Shown one piece after another: positions 57,569 through 64,000 of a DNA stretch of 64,000 nucleotides; the stretch's first letter is position 1, and each line of letters opens with the position of its first letter. Below the pieces are notes generated by a model that searched no databases, was not told where the DNA came from, and saw nothing but the letters and a program-made list of their open reading frames with translations. The stretch lies in the NCBI RefSeq assembly GCF_015291745.1, contig NZ_CP030059.1:5917501-5981500 (forward strand), in the 5' to 3' direction. A program made the translations under genes and the position numbers. The stretch is from Bradyrhizobium sp. CCBAU 53351 (GTDB lineage Bacteria > Pseudomonadota > Alphaproteobacteria > Rhizobiales > Xanthobacteraceae).

Positions 57569-58720
57569 CTACGCGTAACTCCGCATCGCCTCGGCGTGGC
57601 CGCTGGCCTCGACCTCGGTGCGCGGGCGCAGCCGCGTCAGGGCCAGCATCATGCCGACGCCATAGGCCAGCGACACGATCGAGGAGCCGCCATAGGAGAT
57701 GAACGGCAGCGTCATGCCCTTGGCAGGGATGAGCTGCAGGTTGACCGACATGTTGATTGCGGCCTGCACGCCGAACAGGATCGCAAGTCCCGAGGCGGCG
57801 AAGCGCGAGAACATGTCCTCGTTGGCATAGGCACGCGACAGCGTGCGGATCACGACGAAGGCGAACAGCGTCAGCATCGCAAGGCACAGGATGATGCCGA
57901 ACTCCTCCGCGGCGACTGCGAACACGAAATCGGTGTGACTGTCCGGCAGGCTGCGCTTGGCGATGCCCTCGCCCGGCCCCAAGCCGAACCAGCCGCCGTT
58001 GTAAAAGGCCTCCATGGCGGTATCGACCTGGAAGGTGTCGCCGGAGGCCGGGTTCATGAAGCGCTTGATGCGGCCCGCGACGTGCGGCACGAACAGATAG
58101 GCGCTGAACAGGCCGGCCGCCGCGGCGCCCGCGAGGCCGAACACCCAGATCATGCGCATGCCCGCGATGAAGAACAGCGAGCCCCACACCATCAGGATCA
58201 GCATGGTCTGGCCGAAATCCGGCTCCATCACCAGCAGCGAGACCAGCATCAACAGTAGCACCAGCGCCATCGTGGTCGCAGGCATCTCCGGCCGCTTGGT
58301 CGATTCCGCAAACAACCAGGCTGCGATGACGACGAAGGACGGCTTGGCGATCTCGGAGGCCTGGATATTGACGCCGAGCAGCGTGATCCAGCGTCGCGAG
58401 CCCTTCACCTCAGGGCCGATCGCGAGCGTCAGCACGATCAGGATGATGCTCGCCGCGAAGATGATCAGGGCCGAACGGCGGATCGCGCGCGGCGACAGGA
58501 AGGACACCCCGAGCAGCACGATGCAGGACGGCACCAGGAACAGCACGTGGCGGCTGAAGAAGTGGAAGGGATCGAGCCCGATGCGCGTCGCGACCGGCGG
58601 GCTCGCCGCCAGCGACAGGATCACGCCGGTCAGCATCAAGGCCAGGATCGCACCCATCAGCGGCTTGTCGACGGTCCACCACCACTCGGAAAAGGGGGTG
58701 CGTTCTTCACGGGAGAGCAT
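57569..58720 (-). CDS. ftsW: Septal peptidoglycan polymerase / flippase-family protein FtsW
   Basis: Predicted 383-residue SEDS protein with about ten membrane segments, which polymerises lipid II at the septum with a class B PBP. SEDS landmarks: 'GPEVKGSRRWITLLGVNIQA' (the RW motif), 'QASEIAKPSFVVIAAWLFAE', 'MEPDFGQTMLILMVWGSLFF', and 'LPAKGMTLPFISYGGSSIVS'. 'LPDSHTDFVFAVAAEEFGII' holds the conserved extracytoplasmic Asp and Glu. The tail after residue 368 is short. ATG 58720 begins MLSREERTPFSEWWWTVDKP. Confidence 0.95.
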   Translation of the reverse strand: MLSREERTPFSEWWWTVDKPLMGAILALMLTGVILSLAASPPVATRIGLDPFHFFSRHVLFLVPSCIVLLGVSFLSPRAIRRSALIIFAASIILIVLTLAIGPEVKGSRRWITLLGVNIQASEIAKPSFVVIAAWLFAESTKRPEMPATTMALVLLLMLVSLLVMEPDFGQTMLILMVWGSLFFIAGMRMIWVFGLAGAAAAGLFSAYLFVPHVAGRIKRFMNPASGDTFQVDTAMEAFYNGGWFGLGPGEGIAKRSLPDSHTDFVFAVAAEEFGIILCLAMLTLFAFVVIRTLSRAYANEDMFSRFAASGLAILFGVQAAINMSVNLQLIPAKGMTLPFISYGGSSIVSLAYGVGMMLALTRLRPRTEVEASGHAEAMRSYA

Positions 58721-58808
58721 GGGCGGCCGCTTTCGGACAGAGGTCAGCCCATTGGTCGCCGAGGTTGGTTACCGCAGGGTTAAGGAAGTGGATGAAGTTG
58801 TGCACAGT

Positions 58809-58905
58809 CTCGTGCCCCGGACGCAGCGCAGCGCCATTGCGGTGCGCTGCAGAGCCGGGGCCCAGCGGCTTCTGGGTCCGGCTCGCGCCACGCGCGTCCC
58901 ACGAG
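58809..58905. repeat. Hairpin repeat between murD and ftsW
   Basis: CTCGTGCCCCGGACGCAGCG at 58809 and 'CGCGCGTCCCACGAG' ending at 58905 are imperfect inverted partners, with GGTGCGCTGCAGAGCCGGGG and TCCGGCTCGCGCCACG between. Same family as the copies at 17890, 43822 and 57453. Confidence 0.75.
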
Positions 58906-58911
58906 AACTCG

Positions 58912-60309
58912 CTACACCACCGGCTTCACGCCCGGCAGCGCCTGCACCAGCTCGCGGAACTTGGTGCCGCGGATCTCGAAATTGCGATACTGGTCGAAGG
59001 AGGCACAGGCTGGCGAGAGCAGCACGACGGCATCGGCGAGGCCTGATGCCTCCGCATCGCGCGCGGCGTGCTCGACGGCGACGTCCAGCGTCTGGCTGAT
59101 CTCGTGCGCGACACTACCAAGCGTGCCGGAAAATTCCTGCGCGGCCTCGCCGATCAGATAGGCCTTGCGGATCCGCGGGAAATAGCCGGTGAGGCTGGTA
59201 ATGCCGCCCGCCTTGGGTTTGCCGCCGGCGATCCAGAAGATGTCGGCAAAGGACGACAGCGCATGCGCGGTGGCGTCCGCATTGGTGCCCTTGGAATCGT
59301 TGACGAACAGCACGTTGCCGCGGCGGCCGACCTGCTCCATGCGGTGGGCGAGGCCCGGAAAGCTGCGCAGGCCATTCTGAAGCACGTCGAGGCCGATGCC
59401 CATCGCGAGCGCGGCTGCGGCCGCGCAGGCCGCGTTCTGCGCGTTGTGCAAGCCGCGGAGCGAGCCGATGCCGCCGAGCGCGGCGATCTCGTTGCGCGCA
59501 CCGCCCGCGGTCCGCACGATATTGCCGTGCTCGACATGGATGCCCGACGCCAGCGGGTTCTTGACGGAGATGCGCACCACATTCTTGCCCGAGCGGTCGA
59601 GCCGGTCGGCGATGTCGCGGCAAAAGCCGTCGTCGACGCCGACGATCGCGGTGCCGCCTCCTTGCACGCCCGCAACGAGGCGCTCCTTCACCGCGGCGTA
59701 GTGCGCGATGGTGCCGTGACGATCGATATGGTCTTCGCTGACATTGAGCAAAATGCCGACGGAGGGATCGAGCGAGGGCGTGAGGTCGATCTGGTAGGAC
59801 GACATCTCGATGACGTGGACGCGGCCCATGCGCGGCGGCTCCAGCGACAGGATCGCGGTGCCGATATTGCCGCCCATCTGGGTGTCGTAGCCGGCAACCT
59901 TCGTGAGGTGCGCGATCAGCGCTGTCGTAGTCGACTTGCCGTTGGTCCCGGTGATGGCGACGAACGGCGCATCCGGCGCATGGCGCCGCCGCTCGCGGCA
60001 GAACAGCTCGATGTCGCCGATCACCTCGACGCCGGCTTCGCGCGCCTTCAGCACGCTCCAATGCGGGACCGGATGGGTCAACGGCACGCCGGGCGCGAGC
60101 ACGAGCGCCGCAAAGTTCGCCCAGGACACGTTGCGCAAATCCGCGGTGATGAAGCCGGCCTGCGCAGCCTTGGCGACGTTCTCGGCGTTGTCGTCAGCCG
60201 CGACCACCTCGGCGCCGCCGGCCTTTAGCGCGTGGCAGGAGGCGAGCCCGGAGCCGCCGAGGCCGAACACCGCGACGGTCTTGCCGGCAAAAGAGGTGAC
60301 GGGGATCAT
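58912..60309 (-). CDS. murD: UDP-N-acetylmuramoyl-L-alanine--D-glutamate ligase MurD
   Basis: Predicted 465-residue Mur ligase adding D-Glu. The UDP-binding N-terminus is '[20 protein letters not shown]', the ATP loop '[20 protein letters not shown]', and '[20 protein letters not shown]' plus '[20 protein letters not shown]' give the metal-binding and central-domain region. The C-terminal domain has '[20 protein letters not shown]' and ends '[15 protein letters not shown]'. ATG 60309 is 7 bases after the mraY stop, so the two are co-transcribed. Confidence 0.97.
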   Translation of the reverse strand: MIPVTSFAGKTVAVFGLGGSGLASCHALKAGGAEVVAADDNAENVAKAAQAGFITADLRNVSWANFAALVLAPGVPLTHPVPHWSVLKAREAGVEVIGDIELFCRERRRHAPDAPFVAITGTNGKSTTTALIAHLTKVAGYDTQMGGNIGTAILSLEPPRMGRVHVIEMSSYQIDLTPSLDPSVGILLNVSEDHIDRHGTIAHYAAVKERLVAGVQGGGTAIVGVDDGFCRDIADRLDRSGKNVVRISVKNPLASGIHVEHGNIVRTAGGARNEIAALGGIGSLRGLHNAQNAACAAAAALAMGIGLDVLQNGLRSFPGLAHRMEQVGRRGNVLFVNDSKGTNADATAHALSSFADIFWIAGGKPKAGGITSLTGYFPRIRKAYLIGEAAQEFSGTLGSVAHEISQTLDVAVEHAARDAEASGLADAVVLLSPACASFDQYRNFEIRGTKFRELVQALPGVKPVV

Positions 60310-60316
60310 CGAGCGA

Positions 60317-61420
60317 TCACCGCAGCTTCAGCGTCGACAGGCCGGCCAGCGCCAGCATCACCGAGATGATCCAGAACCGGATCACGATCTGCGGCTCGGT
60401 CCAGCCGAGCTGCTCGAAATGGTGATGGATCGGCGCCATGCGGAAGATGCGCTTTCCGGTGAGCTTGAACGACACCACCTGCACGATGACGGAGACCGCC
60501 TCCAGCACGAACAGGCCGCCGATCACCGCGAGCACGATCTCGTGCTTCACCGCGACCGCGATGGCACCCAGCATGCCGCCGAGCGCGAGCGAGCCGGTGT
60601 CGCCCATGAAGATCGACGCCGGCGGCGCATTGAACCAGAGAAAACCGAGGCCGGCGCCTAGAAGCGCGCCGCAGAGCACCGCGAGCTCGCCGGTGCCGGC
60701 GACATATTTGATCTGGAGATATTCGGCGAACACCGCGTTGCCGGCGAGATAGGCGATCATCGCAAAGCTCGCGGTCGCGATCATCACGGGCACGATGGCG
60801 AGGCCGTCAAGACCGTCGGTGAGGTTCACCGCGTTGCCGGAGCCGACGATGACGAAGGCACCGAAGATCACGAAGAACCAGCCGAAATGCAGCACGGTGT
60901 CCTTCAGGAAAGGAATCGTCAGCGCGGTGGACGCGGGATCGCGGTTCAGCCGCACCAGGGCGTAGCAGGCCACCAGCGCGATCGCCGCCTCGATCAGCAG
61001 GCGAAGCTTGCTGCCGAACCCGCTCGTGGTCTGCTTGGTCACCTTGAGGTAGTCGTCATAGAAGCCGACGAAGCCGAAGCCGAGCGTCACCGCCAGCACG
61101 ATCCAGACATAGGGGTTGAGCGGATTGGCCCACAGCACGGTACCGACGGTGAGGCCGGACAGGATCATCAGCCCGCCCATCGTGGGCGTTCCCTTCTTGG
61201 CGAGATGCGATTGCGGACCGTCGGTCCGGATCGGCTGGCCCTTGCCTTGGCGGATACGCAGATGATCGATGATCCAGGGCCCGAACAGGAACACGAACAG
61301 CGCACCGGTGACCACCGCGCCGCCGGTGCGGAAAGTGATGTAGCGGAAGACGTTCAGGAAGGTGCGAACGGCACCGAAGCCCGGAAATGTATTGGAGAGC
61401 TCGATCAGCCAGTAAAACAT
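60317..61420 (-). CDS. mraY: Phospho-N-acetylmuramoyl-pentapeptide transferase MraY
   Basis: Predicted 367-residue polytopic enzyme forming lipid I on undecaprenyl phosphate. Conserved loops: '[20 protein letters not shown]', '[20 protein letters not shown]' (with the Asp pair), '[20 protein letters not shown]' and '[20 protein letters not shown]' with the HHH motif. About ten hydrophobic helices. Starts [20 protein letters not shown], the family's usual beginning. The 149-base gap to murF has no gene. Confidence 0.98.
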   Translation of the reverse strand: MFYWLIELSNTFPGFGAVRTFLNVFRYITFRTGGAVVTGALFVFLFGPWIIDHLRIRQGKGQPIRTDGPQSHLAKKGTPTMGGLMILSGLTVGTVLWANPLNPYVWIVLAVTLGFGFVGFYDDYLKVTKQTTSGFGSKLRLLIEAAIALVACYALVRLNRDPASTALTIPFLKDTVLHFGWFFVIFGAFVIVGSGNAVNLTDGLDGLAIVPVMIATASFAMIAYLAGNAVFAEYLQIKYVAGTGELAVLCGALLGAGLGFLWFNAPPASIFMGDTGSLALGGMLGAIAVAVKHEIVLAVIGGLFVLEAVSVIVQVVSFKLTGKRIFRMAPIHHHFEQLGWTEPQIVIRFWIISVMLALAGLSTLKLR

Positions 61421-61569
61421 TCAGACGGTCCTATGGCGCCTCTGCACGCACGATCTTGGCGTGCTCACGCGCATTCGCTGGTCTTCATCATGGGTCGCGC
61501 GCCCCCAGGGAAACCGGACGGCTTCGCGCCGCAAAGGATGGGATTCGGGAACGGCGCCTTCCAAGCAGT

Positions 61570-62949
61570 TTACGCCTTTGCCTGCAAGGCGGCCACCAGG
61601 CTCGGCACAAACTTGTTGACCCAGAACATCTTCTTGCTGCCCTTGACAACCACGACATCGCCTGCCTGCAGCAGGCTCGCGACCTCGACCGGCTTCAGCG
61701 TGGCGGGGTCGTCGTGCCAGCCGAGACCCTTGCCTGACGGCAGCACCTCAAAGAGGTGCCGCATCAGAGGGCCGACGCAGTAGACCCCGTCGATGCCGTC
61801 GAGGTGCTTGGCAAGAGCAGTGTGATAGTCCGGGGCGTCTTCGCCCAGCTCCAGCATGTCGCCGAGCACCGCAATACGGCGGCCGCCGGTCATGTTGCGT
61901 GCCTGCAAGCTCTGCAGCGCGGCAGCGACACTGGCCGGATTGCCGTTGAAACTGTCGTCGATCACGGTGATGCCGCTGATCGTCTGCTCGACGCCGCGGC
62001 CGGTCATGATGCCGACCCGGTCGAGCTTAATCGCGAGCGTCGCCGCATCGAGATTGGCGGCACGAATCGCGGCGAGCGCGGCCAGCGCATTCTGAACGCG
62101 GTGCGGCGCGCCCGGCGTCAGGCTGAAGGCAAGTTCCTTCTTGCCGATCATGGCCACGATTTGCCAGCTCTCGCCGTGCGGCGCGTGCGCGACCTCGTGC
62201 ACCTCGGCGTGCTCGCCGAAGCGGACGACCTTGCCCTTCCATTCCGACGCCTTGAGCCCGGCGGGCAGCACCAGCACCCCGTCCTCGGGCAGGCCGAGCG
62301 CAATCGAGACCTTCTCGCGCCTGATGGCTTCGAGCGAGCCGAGCTTTTCCAGATGCACCGGCTGGACGTTGACGACGAGCGCGACCGTCGGCCGCGTCAA
62401 TTCGCTGAGCCGTGCGATCTCGCCTTTCTGGTTCATGCCCATCTCGACGACCCAGAGGCTGGCATCGGTGCGCGCATTGCACAGCGTCAGCGGCACGCCC
62501 CAGAAATTGTTGAAGCTGGAGGGGCTGGCATAGGCGTTCGGATAGGCCGCCAGAAATTCCTTGGTGCTGGTCTTGCCCGCGCTGCCGGTGAGCCCGATCA
62601 CCGGCCCGTTGAACCGCGCGCGCGCGGCGCGTGCGAGGCCCCAGAGGCCGTCGATCAGCGTGTCCTTGACGACGATCTGGGGAATGCGGATGCCGGCGAT
62701 CTCATGCGGCACGATCATCGCGACCGCGCCGGACGCCTCAGCCTTGTCCGCGAACTCCCAGCCGTCTCGCGCGCTGGCAAAGGCCGAGACGAAGCCGCCG
62801 CTCGGCGTGCCTGATAGCGCGACGAACAGGCTGCCCGGTTTCACCAGGCGGCTATCCTGGGTGACGAAATCGATCGGAGTGTCGGGGAACGATCCGTCCG
62901 CGCCCAGCGCGCGCGCCACTTCGGCAACCGTCCATATCGGCGCGCTCAT
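61570..62949 (-). CDS. murF: UDP-N-acetylmuramoyl-tripeptide--D-alanyl-D-alanine ligase MurF
   Basis: Predicted 459-residue Mur ligase adding D-Ala-D-Ala to UDP-MurNAc-tripeptide. ATP loop 'VIGLTGSAGKTSTKEFLAAY' (SAGKT is the MurF form), central motif 'VVEMGMNQKGEIARLSELTR', and 'TVIDDSFNGNPASVAAALQS' with the conserved N-P near the C-terminus. The N-terminus opens MSAPIWTVAEVARALGADGS. Its ATG overlaps the murE stop by four bases (ATGA, 62946-62949), so murE and murF are coupled. Confidence 0.97.
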   Translation of the reverse strand: MSAPIWTVAEVARALGADGSFPDTPIDFVTQDSRLVKPGSLFVALSGTPSGGFVSAFASARDGWEFADKAEASGAVAMIVPHEIAGIRIPQIVVKDTLIDGLWGLARAARARFNGPVIGLTGSAGKTSTKEFLAAYPNAYASPSSFNNFWGVPLTLCNARTDASLWVVEMGMNQKGEIARLSELTRPTVALVVNVQPVHLEKLGSLEAIRREKVSIALGLPEDGVLVLPAGLKASEWKGKVVRFGEHAEVHEVAHAPHGESWQIVAMIGKKELAFSLTPGAPHRVQNALAALAAIRAANLDAATLAIKLDRVGIMTGRGVEQTISGITVIDDSFNGNPASVAAALQSLQARNMTGGRRIAVLGDMLELGEDAPDYHTALAKHLDGIDGVYCVGPLMRHLFEVLPSGKGLGWHDDPATLKPVEVASLLQAGDVVVVKGSKKMFWVNKFVPSLVAALQAKA

Positions 62950-64000
62950 GCAACCCTCGACGCTAATGCGGCGGCGACCGCCTCGTGATCACTGAAGGGC
63001 AAAACCTCTCCGCCGACGATCTGCCCGGTCTCGTGGCCCTTGCCGGCGATGAGCAGCGCATCGCCCTCCTGCAATTCCTCGATCGCGGCGCGGATCGCAG
63101 CGGCACGGTCGCCGATTTCGCGGGCGCCCCTGGCGGTAGCGAGGATCGCGGCGCGGATCGCTTCCGGCTTCTCGCTGCGCGGATTGTCGTCGGTGATGAT
63201 GATTCCGTCAGCGTTCTCGGCTGCGATCTCGCCCATGATCGGACGCTTGCCGGCATCGCGGTCGCCGCCGGCGCCGAACACGACGACCAGCCTGCGCCTG
63301 GCATAGGGACGCAGCGCCTGCAGTGCCTTCACGAGCGCATCGGGCTTGTGCGCGTAATCGACGAAGATCGGCGCGCCATTGCGCTCGCCGACGAGCTCGA
63401 GTCGTCCCTTGGCGCCTTCGAGATGCTCAAGGCTTGCGAACACGTTGGCCGCATCGCTGCCGGTCCCGATCGTAAGACCCGCCGACACCAGCGCGTTCTC
63501 GATCTGGAATTCCCCGACCAGCGGCAGGCGGATCGCATAGCGCTTGCCGCGATGCTCGAGCCCGAGCACTTGCGAGAAGCCTTCGACCCTGGCGTCCGCG
63601 AGACGAATGCCCTCGCCTGCGCCGTCGCCGTTGCGACCGACCGCCATGACGCGCAGGCCGCGCGCCTTCGCGGCGTCGATCGCTTCCGCCGAGCAATCAT
63701 GATCGGCCGAGATCACCGCCGCGCCGCCGGGCGGCACCAGCTCGCGGAACAGGCGGAGTTTCGCGGCAAGGTAATGCGCGACGGTCGGATGATAATCCAT
63801 GTGGTCGCGCGAGAGATTGGTGAAGCCGCCGGCGGAGACGCGCACGCCATCGAGCCTGAATTGATCGAGCCCGTGCGACGACGCCTCGAAGGCGAGATGG
63901 CTGACGCCCTCGCGGGCGATCTCGTCAATCTGCCGGTGCAGTGCGATCGGATCCGGCGTCGTCAGCGAGCCATAGACCGTGCGCTTGGGCGAGACGAGAC
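62946..64000 (-). CDS. murE: UDP-N-acetylmuramoyl-tripeptide (meso-DAP) ligase MurE, 5'-truncated by window
   Basis: Only the C-terminal part of MurE is in the window; the reading frame stays open to position 64000 and the N-terminus lies beyond. Translating beyond the first in-window start-like codon gives 'HLAFEASSHGLDQFRLDGVR' before 'VSAGGFTNLSRDHMDYHPTV', conserved MurE sequence, so the window edge and not a mutation ends the gene. 'PIFVDYAHKPDALVKALQAL' and 'FGAGGDRDAGKRPIMGEIAA' lie in the C-terminal domain. The DNPR tetrapeptide ('IIITDDNPRSEKPEAIRAAI') marks meso-diaminopimelate specificity, as expected in a Gram-negative bacterium. Confidence 0.97.
   Translation of the reverse strand, partial: LVSPKRTVYGSLTTPDPIALHRQIDEIAREGVSHLAFEASSHGLDQFRLDGVRVSAGGFTNLSRDHMDYHPTVAHYLAAKLRLFRELVPPGGAAVISADHDCSAEAIDAAKARGLRVMAVGRNGDGAGEGIRLADARVEGFSQVLGLEHRGKRYAIRLPLVGEFQIENALVSAGLTIGTGSDAANVFASLEHLEGAKGRLELVGERNGAPIFVDYAHKPDALVKALQALRPYARRRLVVVFGAGGDRDAGKRPIMGEIAAENADGIIITDDNPRSEKPEAIRAAILATARGAREIGDRAAAIRAAIEELQEGDALLIAGKGHETGQIVGGEVLPFSDHEAVAAALASRVA

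Overview
The window is high-G+C, densely coded alphaproteobacterial chromosome. It most resembles Bradyrhizobium or a close relative in the order Rhizobiales (Hyphomicrobiales). This is inferred from the order of the division genes, the FtsZ tail ending in a [13 protein letters not shown] peptide, a Flp pilin, a TRAP transporter, and many copies of the hairpin repeats ('GTCATTCCGGGG...CCCCGGAATGAC' and 'TCGTGCCCCGGACGC...') familiar from that genus. The genus call is an inference; no rRNA or tRNA gene was seen.

Positions 1-17,900 hold: a branched-chain amino-acid type binding protein; a TRAP transporter operon (dctP, then a fused dctQ-dctM, then a 2-hydroxyacid dehydrogenase) on the minus strand; a secreted caspase-like protein; a His/Gly-rich periplasmic protein with two copies of a Spy/LTxxQ-like domain; a D-lactate/glycolate-type FAD oxidoreductase; a hot-dog thioesterase; and a UvrD/PcrA helicase whose gene carries a palindromic repeat in frame. 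These are followed by an unpaired HicB-like protein, a translationally coupled Cys-rich/OmpA-like pair, and a short run of lipid or membrane-related genes (Mpo1-like, SDR, isoprenylcysteine methyltransferase family).

Positions 18,000-41,500 are mixed metabolic and envelope genes. They include a sorbosone-dehydrogenase family protein, a LysR / aspartate dehydrogenase / tartrate dehydrogenase locus, two paralogous exported serine hydrolases (one with LysM) flanking a CGNR regulator and a dehalogenase-like hydrolase, an ABC-2 exporter, and an L,D-transpeptidase with a Tyr/Gln-rich tail. Further along are a glycerophosphodiesterase, a membrane-bound spermidine-synthase-like protein, a phytoene-dehydrogenase-like oxidoreductase, an isolated Flp pilin with a TTG start, prmA, an unrecognised five-helix membrane protein of distinctly different composition, an M24 aminopeptidase P and a Bcr/CflA exporter.

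Positions 41,600-64,000 are the division and cell-wall (dcw) cluster, all on the minus strand. In transcription order it reads murE (5' end beyond the window), murF, mraY, murD, ftsW, murG, murC, murB, ddl, ftsQ, ftsA, ftsZ, lpxC, bamD, recN, ligA. The mur gene products and MraY build the lipid-linked muropeptide, Ddl supplies D-Ala-D-Ala, FtsW/Q/A/Z run septation, and LpxC and BamD link to outer-membrane biogenesis. Hairpin repeats sit in the murD-ftsW, ftsW-murG, murB-ddl and recN-ligA gaps.

I found no CRISPR array, prophage, transposase or obvious new multi-gene defence system. The best candidates for new biology are the repeat inserted inside the helicase gene, the orphan membrane protein at 36484-37665, and several exported proteins with unusual low-complexity or duplicated regions.
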